The notes below the pieces were generated by a model. That model saw only the letters and a list, made by a program, of their open reading frames with translations, made no database searches and was not told the origin of the DNA. Source: Halorubrum distributum JCM 10118 (GTDB lineage Archaea; Halobacteriota; Halobacteria; Halobacteriales; Haloferacaceae). Taken from it: 64,000 nucleotides of DNA. Location of the stretch: assembly GCF_000337335.1 (NCBI RefSeq), contig NZ_AOJN01000049.1, positions 277,885 through 341,884 on the forward strand, in the 5' to 3' direction. Positions 31,951 to 41,500 of the stretch are shown here, one piece after another. Numbering within the stretch: the stretch's first letter is position 1; each line of letters begins with the position of its first letter. Both the position numbers and the translations under genes were made by a program.

Positions 31951-33287
31951 GAGAGACGGGTGCGATCGCCGGCGTGAGCGTCGCCCACGCCGACGCGACC
32001 GTCGACGAGATCGAGGCCGCCGGCGGCGACGGCGTCCGCGCGACCGTCTCCGACCTGCTCGCTCGCGAAGGGGTCGAGGAGGCGTTCGCGGTCCAGACGT
32101 GTAACCGCTCGGAGGCGTACGTCGTCACCGACCGGACCGTCGACGGGACGACGGCGCTGTCGACGTTCGCGCCGGACGTTCGCGGCGGCGCGGTCCGCCG
32201 CCTCGACCACGAGGAGAGCTTAGAGCACCTGATGCGCGTCGCGTCCGGGCTGGAGTCGCTCGTGCTCGGCGAGGACCAGATCATCGGCCAGCTGCGCGAG
32301 GCCTACGAGGAGTCGAAGTCGGCGGGCGGGATCGGCCCCGTCCTCAAGGACGCCGTGACGAAGGCGCTCCACGTCGGCGAGCGCGCACGGACGGAGACGG
32401 AGATCAACGAGGGCGTCGTCTCGCTCGGCTCCGCGGCCGTCCGGCTGGCGGCCGGCGAGATCGACCTGACCGACGGGACCGCTGTCGTCGTCGGCGCCGG
32501 CGAGATGGGAACGCTCGCGGCCCGCACGCTCGACGACACCGCGGTCTCGGAGATCGTCGTCGCGAACCGCACGGTGCCGCACGCGGAGTTCGTCGTCGAG
32601 GAGGTCGACACCCCCGCCGAGGCGGTGTCACTCGCGGACCTCCCCGCGATCATCCCCGACGCCGACCTCGTTGTCACCGCGACCGGGAGCCCGGATCTGG
32701 TCGTTCACCCCTCGTACGTCGACGGCGCGGGTCGCGTCGTCTGTATCGACATCGCGCAGCCGCGCGACGTCGACCCCGCGGCCGGCGCCCGCGAGGGCGT
32801 CACCGTCTACGACATCGACGACCTCGAAGACGTCACCCGGCGGACCCGCGAGAGCCGCGCCGAGGAGGCCCGGAAGGTCGAGTCGATCATCGACGAGGAG
32901 CTCGACCGCATCCTCCGGGCGTACAAGCGCAAGCGCGCGGACGACGCCATCTCGGCGATGTACGCCGGCGCGGACCAGGTGAAGGCGCGCGAGCTCGACC
33001 GCGCGATGTCGAAGCTGGAGGCGCAGGGCGGGCTGACCGACGAGCAGCGCGAGACGGTCGAAGACCTGGCGGACGCGCTCGTCGGCCAACTGCTCGCGGC
33101 CCCGACGCGCTCGCTCCGGGACGCCGCCGGCGAAGACGACTGGGAGACGATCCGCACCGCGCTCCGGCTGTTCGACCCCGAGTTCACGGCGGAGGCCGAC
33201 GGGCCGGAGGAGACGGACATCGCCGACGCCGCGGCCGGCGGTCCGGACGCGCTCCCGGACTCCGTCGCCGAGGAACTCGACGACTAA
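31947..33287 (+). CDS. hemA: Glutamyl-tRNA reductase
   Basis: 446 aa from ATG 31947. The catalytic-Cys block AVQTCNRSEAYVV, SGLESLVLGEDQIIGQLREA, the NADPH motif AVVVGAGEMGTLAARTL and IVVANRT, and VCIDIAQPRDVDP are all present. First step of tetrapyrrole synthesis from Glu-tRNA. The C-terminal dimerisation helix (DRILRAYKRKRADDAI) is present and is followed by an acidic tail. Confidence 0.96.
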   Translation: MRETGAIAGVSVAHADATVDEIEAAGGDGVRATVSDLLAREGVEEAFAVQTCNRSEAYVVTDRTVDGTTALSTFAPDVRGGAVRRLDHEESLEHLMRVASGLESLVLGEDQIIGQLREAYEESKSAGGIGPVLKDAVTKALHVGERARTETEINEGVVSLGSAAVRLAAGEIDLTDGTAVVVGAGEMGTLAARTLDDTAVSEIVVANRTVPHAEFVVEEVDTPAEAVSLADLPAIIPDADLVVTATGSPDLVVHPSYVDGAGRVVCIDIAQPRDVDPAAGAREGVTVYDIDDLEDVTRRTRESRAEEARKVESIIDEELDRILRAYKRKRADDAISAMYAGADQVKARELDRAMSKLEAQGGLTDEQRETVEDLADALVGQLLAAPTRSLRDAAGEDDWETIRTALRLFDPEFTAEADGPEETDIADAAAGGPDALPDSVAEELDD

Positions 33288-33351
33288 GTTTGTCGTTTAT
33301 AAGTAGTTGTCAGTAGACCGGCGCTGAACGCTTCTAAAGTCCCAGCCGATT

Positions 33352-33361
33352 ATTTATAAAT
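33352..33361 (+). promoter_or_regulatory. TATA-like box in front of repeat copy D
   Basis: atttataaat lies 20 nt before the conserved cgaactcctcc start of copy D, comparable to the spacing found in front of genes. Confidence 0.5.
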
Positions 33362-33381
33362 CGTTGCTGGCGGATCGGCGA

Positions 33382-33687
33382 CGAACTCCTCCAAAGCCCC
33401 AGCCGGCGAGGACTCGCGCGGCTCGCTGCGCGCTTCAGTCGCTCGCTTCGCTCGCTCCTTCCAGTGCTTACGTCGCCGTGCTTCGTCCTCGCGACTGCCC
33501 CTTTGAGTCCCACCCGACCGCACCGCACAGCGCCTCACGCCTCCCCAGCCTCGTCGGCCTCCCTGCGGTCGGCCGACTCCAGCGAGGGACCGGAGGTCCC
33601 TCTGGCAGCCGGCGCGTAGCGCCGGCGACCTCGCGCGTGCTGCCTCGCGGCCGCCGGAGGCGGCCGCTCGCAGGCACGCGCCACCGC
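33382..33687 (+). repeat. Structured intergenic repeat, copy D (ncRNA candidate)
   Basis: Element 94 nt behind the hemA stop, codirectional; it fills most of the 33288-33800 gap. It begins CGAACTCCTCCAAAGCCCCA. Stem I pairs 33406-33413 with 33485-33492 (GCGAGGAC/GTCCTCGC). Stem II pairs 33553-33559 with 33571-33577 (GTCGGCC/GGCCGAC). Two copy-specific hairpins lie at 33586-33600 (GGGACC/GGTCCC) and 33608-33626 (GCCGGCGC/GCGCCGGC). Stem III is at 33632-33682. Linkers TGCCCCTTTGAGTCCCACC and CACGCGCCACCGC match the other copies. Confidence 0.82.
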
Positions 33688-33771
33688 CGCGTTCATTTAT
33701 AAATCGTTGTCTGCGAGGGTTGAGGGTCGACCGGTACTTCGACCCGACTTGGTTCGGACGGACCGCCGCGC

Positions 33772-33777
33772 TTTATT
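33772..33777 (+). promoter_or_regulatory. TATA box for NIF3-like gene
   Basis: tttatt lies 23 nt before ATG 33801; this supports the start chosen over the longer upstream frame. Confidence 0.58.
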
Positions 33778-33800
33778 CCCCGCCCGCACCACGGGCCGGT

Positions 33801-34577
33801 ATGAAGCTCTCCGAGTACGTCGAGCGACTCGACGACGAGCTCGACACGGCCGCGTACGCCGACGTCGACGCGAGCGCGAACGGGCTCCAGGTCGGCCCGG
33901 ACGACGCCGAAATCGAGCGCGTCGCGTTCGCGGTCGACGCCGCGCAAGCGACCATCGAGGCCGCCGCGGACGCGGGCGCGGACGTTCTCGTCGTCCACCA
34001 CGGCCTCTCGTGGGGCGGCATCGAGCGCGTCACGGGGCGCGTCCACGACCGGATCGCGGCGCTCGTCGAGAACGACCTCGCGCTGTACGTCTCCCATCTC
34101 CCGCTCGACGGGCATCAGGAACTGGGCAACGCCGCCGGCGTCGCCGAGGCGGTCGGGCTCTCCGACCGCGACCCCTTCGGGGAGATGGGCCCGGTCACGA
34201 TTGGGACGATCGGCGAGGCGGCCGAGCCGCGGTCGGCGGCCGCGATCCGCGAGACGCTCGACGGGTTCGAGGGGCAGCCGGCGGGCGAGGCATCGCCCAC
34301 GCGGGTCCTCGACTTCGGCCCCGACGAGATCGAGCGCGTCGCGGTCGTCACCGGGTCCGGCGTCGACTGGCTGGACGAGGCGGTCGCGGCCGACGCGGAC
34401 GCGCTGATCACCGGCGAGGGGAAACAGCAGGTCTACCACGACGCGCGGGAGGCCGGAATTTCCGTGTTCCTCGCCGGCCACTACGCCACGGAGACGTTCG
34501 GCGTCCGCGCGCTCCAATCGCTGACCGACGACTGGGGCGTCGAGACGACGTACCTCCCACATCCGACCGGTCTGTGA
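33801..34577 (+). CDS. NIF3-like dinuclear metal centre protein
   Basis: 258 aa from ATG 33801. Family blocks: [34 protein letters not shown] (two His metal ligands), [56 protein letters not shown] and [14 protein letters not shown] (His and Glu ligands). Hexameric protein formerly annotated as GTP cyclohydrolase I type 2; its cellular role is unsettled. Confidence 0.94.
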   Translation: MKLSEYVERLDDELDTAAYADVDASANGLQVGPDDAEIERVAFAVDAAQATIEAAADAGADVLVVHHGLSWGGIERVTGRVHDRIAALVENDLALYVSHLPLDGHQELGNAAGVAEAVGLSDRDPFGEMGPVTIGTIGEAAEPRSAAAIRETLDGFEGQPAGEASPTRVLDFGPDEIERVAVVTGSGVDWLDEAVAADADALITGEGKQQVYHDAREAGISVFLAGHYATETFGVRALQSLTDDWGVETTYLPHPTGL

Positions 34578-34695
34578 GTCGACCGTCGAGGTGACCGCGC
34601 GCCGGCGGGACTCCGCGGCCGACGGGGCGACTCCGATCGGGGGCGCGTTCGCCGCCGAACGCAACCCTTACCGCTCGCGTCCGCGCAGTCGGGGT

Positions 34696-36174
34696 ATGCG
34701 CGATCACTTCGAGATCCGGGACCACGACGCCGCCGGGCGGATCGGCCGGCTGGAGGTCCCGCGCGCCGACGTCACGGTCGAGACGCCGGCGCTCCTGCCC
34801 GTGGTCAACCCCAACGTGCTCACGATCGAGCCCGAGCGGCTCCGCGGAGAGTTCGGCGCGGAGATGCTGATCACGAACTCCTACATCATCCGCAGCACCG
34901 ACCGCATCCGCGACCGCGTCCTCGACGAGGGGCTCCACGACTTCCTCGGCTTCGACGGCGCGATCATGACCGACTCCGGCTCCTTCCAGCTGGCGGAGTA
35001 CGGCGACATCGACGTGACGACCGCGGAGATCATCGAGTTCCAGCGGCGGATCGGCAGCGACGTGGCGACCCCCGTCGACGTGCCCACGCCGCCCGACGCC
35101 GACCGCGACCAGGCGGAGCGAGAGCTGGCGACGACGAAGCAGGCGCTCGCGGACGCCGAGGACGCCGAGACCGGCGAGATGCTGGTCAACGCGCCGGTCC
35201 AGGGTTCGACGTACGCCGACCTCCGCGAGGAGGCGGGTCGGCACGCGGCCGCGACCGACCTCGACGTGTTCCCGGTCGGCGCGATGGTCCCCCTCCTGAA
35301 CTCCTACCGCTACGCCGAGGTGGTCGAGGCGGTGCGCGCGGCGAAGCGGGGCCTCGGGCCGGGCGCGCCGGTCCACCTGTTCGGCGCCGGCCACCCGATG
35401 ATGCTGGCGCTCGCGGTGGCGGCCGGCTGCGACCTGTTCGACTCGGCCGCCTACGCGCTGATGGCGCGCGACGGCCGCTACCTCACCGTCTCCGGGACGG
35501 AACACCTCGAAGACCTCGACTACTTCCCCTGCTCGTGTCCCGTCTGCGCGGACCACACGCCCGCCGACCTCCGCGGGTTCGACGACGGCGAGACGGAGCG
35601 GCTGCTCGCGGCGCACAACCTCCACGTCACCTTCGAGGAGCTGCGCCGGGTGAAGGAGGCGATCCGGTCCGGGAACCTGCTCGACCTGGTCGACCGCCGC
35701 GCCCGCGGCCACCCGGCGATGCTCGACGGCTACCGCGCGCTGCTCGACCACGCCGACGAGCTGGAGCGCACCGACCCCGGCTCGAAGGACGCGTTCTTCT
35801 ACACCTCTCACGAGGCGGCGCGCCGGCCGGAAGTCGAACGGCACCAGGACCGGCTCGCCCGGCTGGCGGCGCCCGACGACCTCCTCCTCACCGAGTCGAA
35901 GGCGCCCTCGAACCACGAGTACGACGAGGTATGGCGCGTGAAGCCGCCGTTCGGCCCCTACCCGCCCGCGCTCTCGGAGACGTACCCGCTCACCGCGGAG
36001 GTGCCCGAGCGGACCGACGACGCGGCGCAGGTCGCGGCCGCGGCGGGCGTGGCCGCGCTCGCGGCGGCGAACCCCCAGACGGCGCTCACGCTCGGCCACG
36101 ACGCGTGGTGCGACCGCGCGCTCGACCGGCTGCCCGAGCGCGTCGAGACGGAGAACCTCCGGACGCTCGGCTGA
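34696..36174 (+). CDS. tgtA: tRNA-guanine(15) transglycosylase (archaeosine synthesis)
   Basis: 492 aa from ATG 34696. Nucleophile region [75 protein letters not shown] and zinc site [15 protein letters not shown] followed by [17 protein letters not shown]. It exchanges guanine-15 of tRNAs for preQ0. The length matches the haloarchaeal short form in which the PUA-containing part is a separate protein (TgtA2/ArcS). Confidence 0.95.
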   Translation: MRDHFEIRDHDAAGRIGRLEVPRADVTVETPALLPVVNPNVLTIEPERLRGEFGAEMLITNSYIIRSTDRIRDRVLDEGLHDFLGFDGAIMTDSGSFQLAEYGDIDVTTAEIIEFQRRIGSDVATPVDVPTPPDADRDQAERELATTKQALADAEDAETGEMLVNAPVQGSTYADLREEAGRHAAATDLDVFPVGAMVPLLNSYRYAEVVEAVRAAKRGLGPGAPVHLFGAGHPMMLALAVAAGCDLFDSAAYALMARDGRYLTVSGTEHLEDLDYFPCSCPVCADHTPADLRGFDDGETERLLAAHNLHVTFEELRRVKEAIRSGNLLDLVDRRARGHPAMLDGYRALLDHADELERTDPGSKDAFFYTSHEAARRPEVERHQDRLARLAAPDDLLLTESKAPSNHEYDEVWRVKPPFGPYPPALSETYPLTAEVPERTDDAAQVAAAAGVAALAAANPQTALTLGHDAWCDRALDRLPERVETENLRTLG

Positions 36175-36263
36175 CGAGCGGGACGCTCGTTCGGGAGGGA
36201 ACCACCGCGCCGAAAAGCGCAGCCGTGACCGCGTCGCCCGTCGGTTCGGAGACGTCGCGCGGC

Positions 36264-36596
36264 TCAGTCCCGGCGGTGGCCGGCCGGCTTCTTCCGGTCG
36301 ACCTCGACCTCGACGTGGATCGAGTCGGGGAAGTCGCGGCCGACGACGTCGCGCGCGATGTCGTCGGCGCCGTGGATCTCCATCGAGCGGCGGTACACGT
36401 CGTAGCGCCACGGCGAGAACTCGTCGCCCGGCGAGAGGTTCTTGTACAGCGGGACGGTGACGTTCTCCGAGGGGCTCGCGTGCGGGCCCTTACACTCGGC
36501 GCCTTTCCGTTCGAGCGTCTCCTTGAGTTCCTGGACGGTCTCGACGAGCACGTCGCGGTCGCCGGACGCGAAGTCGAGCTTCGTGACGAAGGTCAT
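36264..36596 (-). CDS. uS10-like ribosomal protein family member
   Basis: 110 aa. Matches the S10 fold: FVTKLDFASGDRDVLVETVQ, ELKETLERKGAECKGPHASP, NVTVPLYKNLSPGDEFSPWR, YRRSMEIHGADDIARDVV and DSIHVEVEVDRKKP. The standard archaeal rps10 sits with EF-1A, so this may be a paralogue or the uS10/mL48 type rather than the core protein. The C-terminus is basic. Confidence 0.8.
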   Translation of the reverse strand: MTFVTKLDFASGDRDVLVETVQELKETLERKGAECKGPHASPSENVTVPLYKNLSPGDEFSPWRYDVYRRSMEIHGADDIARDVVGRDFPDSIHVEVEVDRKKPAGHRRD

Positions 36597-36768
36597 GGCT
36601 GGGGGTCGTCCGCAAATGGCCGCCCGAGCGGTAAAAACGCATCTACCCGTGCTGGACGCGCGCGACCCCGGGCGAATCCCGCCGGGAAACCGGTCGACGC
36701 CGCCGAGTCGCTTCTCTCTGTTCGGGAGTCCGACACGCTCTTTAGGGGTGATCGCTTACCTGCGGCCA

Positions 36769-37215
36769 ATGACGGTCGAAGCGACCAGTGCCGGAGCCAT
36801 CCTCTTCCGCGATACCCGCGGCGAACGGGAGTACCTGCTCCTGAAGAGCCGACCGGGGGACTGGGAGTTCCCCAAAGGCGGGGTCGAGGGGGACGAGGAG
36901 CTCCAGCAGACGGCGATACGAGAAGTCGGCGAGGAGGCCGGTATCGAGGACTTCCGGCTGATCGACGGGTTCCGAAGGGAGTACGACTACGTGTTCGAGG
37001 CGAACGGGAAGACCATCCACAAGACGGTCCACCTGTTCATCGCCCGCTCGTTCGAGGCGAGCGCGGAGCTCTCGAAGGAACACCGCGACCTCCAGTGGCG
37101 CGACTACGACCAGGCGCTCAACACGATCACCCAGGACGGCCCGCGCGACATCTTAGAGGAGGCCCACGACTACCTCGACGAGCGGAAGGACGAGGAGAAC
37201 GGGAAGTACGTCTGA
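36769..37215 (+). CDS. Nudix hydrolase, diadenosine tetraphosphatase type
   Basis: 148 aa from ATG 36769. Nudix box GGVEGDEELQQTAIREVGEE followed by AGIEDF gives the GX5EX7REUXEEXGU pattern. SAGAILFRDTRGEREYLLLK and GDWEFPKG precede it, and HKTVHLFIARS follows, typical of asymmetric Ap4A hydrolases. Cytosolic clearance of dinucleoside polyphosphates. Confidence 0.93.
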   Translation: MTVEATSAGAILFRDTRGEREYLLLKSRPGDWEFPKGGVEGDEELQQTAIREVGEEAGIEDFRLIDGFRREYDYVFEANGKTIHKTVHLFIARSFEASAELSKEHRDLQWRDYDQALNTITQDGPRDILEEAHDYLDERKDEENGKYV

Positions 37216-37297
37216 TCGGGACGCGGGGGCGGCGTGGGCGACGACCGCCTCGCCCCGAGCGGTCCGCTTTTGTCCGCCGCGCTCGACGGTCCGACCA

Positions 37298-38293
37298 GTG
37301 ACGCCCGACGCCGAGTTCGGCTACGAGCTGCTGGTCTGCCGGTACGCCGAGCTGGCCTGGCACCCAAGCGAGGGGTCCCGTCCCGCGTTGGTCTCCCGCC
37401 AGCTCGGCACCAAGGACCGGCGGTGGGACACCGTCGTTATCGAGCTCGACCCGGAAGCGTTCGAACGGCGGCGCGAGTTCGGCGACCGGGCCATCGACTC
37501 CGACCTCCTCCACGTCGTCCGGGGCGCGCCCGCCGAGTGGGCGTTCTACCGCGACGCGCTGCCGCACCCCGGCTACCCGTGGCGCTACGTCCGGCAGGCG
37601 GTCCACCGCGCGGCGGGCCGAGACCTGATCGAGAAGCGCCGCGACGGCAACCGAATCGAGATCCGCCGGAAGCGACCGTACCCGGACTGGGTCGAGCGGA
37701 TCGTCGCGGTCGAGAACAAGCCGGACCTGGACCGCTCCGCGGCCGACCGGCTCTCCGACCAGCTCGATCACGACATCGAGACCGCGCTCGCCGACGAGGC
37801 GTGGCTCGCGACCGAGACGACCGGCGAGCGCGTCGAGCCGGCCCTCCTCCGCGAGATGCCCGTCGAGGCCGGGATCCTCGCGACCGACTTCTCGGGCGGC
37901 CTCGACGCTGACGCGGCCGACGTGGCGTGGCACCCCAGCGACCTCTCCCCGGGAGAAGGCCAGCGCCGCGACCCCGAGACCGAGACGCTGCGGCTGGAGA
38001 TCGCCGAGCGCGCCTACGGGAAGGGGTGGCGCTCGTACCACGACACGATGCGCCCCGACTGCCGGCACTTCGAACTCCGGCGCGAGGGGCGCGCGCTCGT
38101 CCCGTACTGCGCGGCGAAGGGGAAAGTCCCGACAGCGCGGGAGTGTTCCGGCTCCTGCCCGGAGTTCTCGCCTGAACCCCCGCAGTGGCGGACGAGGGGC
38201 TGGCCGATCGAGGGCGGGCCGGGGAAGGGTATCGAGCGGCTACTGCGGAGACGGCGGGAACGCGAGCGGGACCGGGCCGAAAGGGTTGAGTGA
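37298..38293 (+). CDS. DUF5787-like protein; possible PD-(D/E)XK nuclease with Fe-S cluster
   Basis: 331 aa from GTG 37298. The core has DRRWDTVVIELDP and WVERIVAVENKPDLDR, which fit the D...E-x-K active site of PD-(D/E)XK nucleases. One cysteine lies near the N-terminus (YELLVCRYAEL), and a cluster follows at the C-terminus: DCRHFELRREGR, LVPYCAAKGK, ECSGSCPEFS. One early Cys plus late Cys residues is the pattern of the iron-sulphur 'staple' in Cas4/AddB-type nucleases. The family name is recalled, not checked. The stop overlaps the next gene if that uses GTG 38290. Confidence 0.68.
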   Translation: MTPDAEFGYELLVCRYAELAWHPSEGSRPALVSRQLGTKDRRWDTVVIELDPEAFERRREFGDRAIDSDLLHVVRGAPAEWAFYRDALPHPGYPWRYVRQAVHRAAGRDLIEKRRDGNRIEIRRKRPYPDWVERIVAVENKPDLDRSAADRLSDQLDHDIETALADEAWLATETTGERVEPALLREMPVEAGILATDFSGGLDADAADVAWHPSDLSPGEGQRRDPETETLRLEIAERAYGKGWRSYHDTMRPDCRHFELRREGRALVPYCAAKGKVPTARECSGSCPEFSPEPPQWRTRGWPIEGGPGKGIERLLRRRRERERDRAERVE

Positions 38294-38313
38294 GCGGCGG
38301 CGCCAGCGAGCGT

Positions 38314-38523
38314 ATGCGGTTCCCGAGCCCGTCGCCCTCCGAGTACGCGCTCAACACGGCGCTCGTGGTCCTCACGCTCGCGGTCCTCCAGTACACCGGC
38401 TGGCTTTGGGACGACCCCGCGGGCCTTGACCCGGCGTTCCTCGTCGCGGTCGCGGTGATGTTCCCCGCGTTCACGTACCTGATCGCGCTCGTCGGGGCGA
38501 ACGTCCGGTCGAACCCCAAGTGA
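38314..38523 (+). CDS. Small two-helix membrane protein
   Basis: 69 aa from ATG 38314; a GTG at 38290 overlapping the upstream stop is an alternative start. Two hydrophobic segments are present (YALNTALVVLTLAVLQYTGW and FLVAVAVMFPAFTYLIALVG) with a short charged C-terminus. Unknown function. Confidence 0.62.
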   Translation: MRFPSPSPSEYALNTALVVLTLAVLQYTGWLWDDPAGLDPAFLVAVAVMFPAFTYLIALVGANVRSNPK

Positions 38524-38574
38524 GCGACTCACCGGAACCGACCGGGCCGTAGCCGCCGCCACATCGGCCGCCGC

Positions 38575-41500
38575 CTACGCCAGCGCGGCCGCCAGCTTCT
38601 CGATCGGGTGCGACGGCTCCGGCACCTCGCCGGGGCCCTCCTCCAGTTGCGTCCGGCAGGAGGTGCCGGGAGCGACGAGTTCGTCGCCGTCGCTGGCGTC
38701 CACCTGCTCGAACAGGTTCTCGCCGATCGCCTTGCTCATGGAGTAGTGCTCGGCCTCGTAGCCGAACGAGCCCGCCATCCCGCAACAGGAGGAGTCGAGG
38801 GGGTCGACGCCGTAGCCGGCCCGGCGGAGCACGCCGACCGCGTGGTGGTCCTTCTTCGTCGCCTTCTGGTGGCAGTGACCGTGGTAGGTGAGCGACTCGG
38901 TTGGCGCGTCGAGCGCGAGCGACTCGTCGAGCCGGTGGGCGTCGACGTACTCCATGACGCCGTAGGCATGCTCCGAGACGGCCGCCACGTCGGCGTCGGG
39001 CACGTCGCTGGCGTCGCCATCGAGCAGGTCGTGGTAGTCCGACTGGAGCATCACGGCGTCGGACGGCTCGACGACGACCACGTCCCATCCGTCGCGGACG
39101 TCGGGCGCGAGCGTCTCCACGGCGTCTTTCGCCGTCGCGCGCGAGACGTCGAGCATCCCCTTCGAGTGGGGCGGGCGCCCGCTGCCGTCCACGTCCGGAA
39201 TCTCGACGTGGCAGTCCGCGGCCTCCAGCACGCGCACCGCGGCCTTCCCCGCGCCGGGGTTCGTGTAGGTGGTGTACACGTCGGGGAATAAGAGCACGTC
39301 GCGGGCGGCCTCCTCGCGCGGGACGCCCGCGCCGCCGCGCGCCTCGAACCAGTCGACGAGCGTCTCCGAGCGGAACTCGGGGAGGTCCCGTTCTTTCGCG
39401 ATCCCGAGCGCCTTCTCCGCGACGAGGCCGCTCCCGGGGATCTTGTTCGGCAGGTTAGAGAGCGGGGCGAACTTCGAGGCGAGCGGCGCGAGCGACTCGA
39501 AGCGGCCGAGCAGCCGCGTCCGGAGGTCGATCCCGTGCTCCTCGTGGTGGGCGTGCTCGACCTCGGCCTTCAGCTTCGCCATGTCGACGCCGCTCGGGCA
39601 GTCGACCTTACAGCCTTTACAGCCGACGCACAGGTCCATCACCTCGGTGACGAACTCGTCGTCGGTCGGGTCGTCGGGGAGCTCGCCGGAGATGGCCCCG
39701 CGGAGCATGTTCGCCCGGCCGCGGGTCGCCTGGATCTCCTCCTCCGACGCGCGGTAGGTCGGGCACATCACGCCGCCGGTCGTCTCCTGCGGGCCGCGAC
39801 AGCCGCCGCAGCCGTGACACAGCTCGACCATCCCCTGCATCCCGTTGTCGACCGCCCACTCCATCGCGGGGTCGAAGCCGGCGTCGTACTCGTAGTCGGC
39901 GTCGAACCGCAGGTTCTCGCTCATGTCGGAGTCGCCGCAGACGTTCCCGGGGTTGAGCAGCCAGTCGGGGTCGAACGCGGTCTTGAGATCGCGGAACGCC
40001 TCCCAGAGGTCGTCGCCGTACAGCTTCCGGTTCCACTGGGTGCGCGCGCGGCCGTCGCCGTGTTCGCCGGACACCGACCCGCCGAGCCGGACCACCGCGT
40101 CGGTGACGCGGTCAGCGATGTCGACCATCGCGTCGACGTCGTCGACCTCCTTCGTGTTGATCAGCGGGCGGATGTGTAACACGCCCGGCCCGGCGTGCGC
40201 GTAGAAGGTGGCGAACGTGTCGTTGTCCGCCAAGATCTCCTGGAACTCGCGGGTGTACTCGGGGAGGTGTTCCGGCGGGATGGCGCAGTCCTCGATGAAG
40301 GAGATGTGCTTCTCGTCGGTGGTGCGCGAGAGCAGGATCGGGAGGCCCGCCTTGCGCATCTTCCAGAACCGGTCGCGCTGCTCCGGGTCGTGCGCCTCCA
40401 TCGCGTGGACCGCCCGCCGGGGGTGGCTCGTCGTCTCGGCGGCGCCCGCACTCGGGTCGGCCGCGGTGTCGACGGCGGCGCCGGACCCGTCGGCGGCCCC
40501 GCCGTTGGCGTCGGCGCCCACCCGGTCCGCGATCAGGTCCGCGACCTTCTGTTTCCCCTCCGCGTCGTTCTCCGCGTAGAACTCGACGAGGAGGACGGAG
40601 TCGGTGCCGTCGGGGAGCATGCCGACCACGTCCTCGAACTCGGGCGTGTCGGCGGCGAGGCCCAAGAGCACGTCGTCCATCACCTCGACGGCGGCGGGGT
40701 CGTGTTCGAGACACGCCGCCACGTCCTCCATCGCGTCGAGGAGGTCGTCGTAGGTGAGCAGCGCCACCGCCTTCGTCGCGGGGATCTCGACGAGCGAGAC
40801 GGTCGCCTCCGTCACCGTCGCGAGCGTCCCCTCGCTGCCGGCCATGAGGCGGCCGAGGTTGACGACGCCCTCCTCGCCGTGCTCGCCGCGGTACTCGGCG
40901 AGCAGGCGGTCGAGGTTGTAGCCGGAGACGTTCCGCTTCAGCTCCGGGAACCGCTCGTCGATCCGGTCGGCCTCCTCGTCGAGGATCCGCACGACCTCGG
41001 CGTGGATTCGGGGCAGGAGGTCGTCGGCGTCGGGGTCCGCGGACTCCCGAAGCTCCTCGACCGCGACCTCGCCGAACGTCGTCACGGTGCCGTCGGCGAG
41101 GACGACCTCCAGCTCCTCGACGTAGTGGTCGGTCTTCCCGTACTTCAGGGAGTGCGAGCCGGTGGAGTTGTTGCCGATCGCACCGCCGACGGCGGACTTG
41201 TCGCGCCACGCCGGGTCGGGCGCGAACTTCAGCCCGTCGCCCTCGACCGCGGCGTTGAGGTCGCCGACGTACGCGCCCGCCTGAACGCGGGCCCGCTTGG
41301 CGTCGGGATCGGTCGAGAGCACGTCGTCCATCTCGCCGGTCAGGTCGAGGACGACCGCCTCGTTGACGGTCTGCCCGGCCAGCGAGGTGCCGCCGCCCCG
41401 CGGGAGGACGGGGATCCCCTCCGCGTAGCAGTACTCGTGGACGGCCGCGACGTCCGCGGTCGACTCCGGGACCACGACGCCGATCGGGGTGACCTCGTAC

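Larger units (their letters stand above)
33352..33709 (+). repeat. 15-bp direct repeats flanking repeat copy D
   Basis: atttataaatcgttg occurs exactly at 33352-33366 and 33695-33709, bracketing copy D. This could be a target-site duplication or the true ends of the element. Confidence 0.8.

Noticed and set aside
6153-33687. CRISPR array or cas-like repeats
   Set aside because: The copies are large, far apart and different in spacing, with no regular short repeats and no cas genes. The Cas4-like gene at 37298 is isolated.
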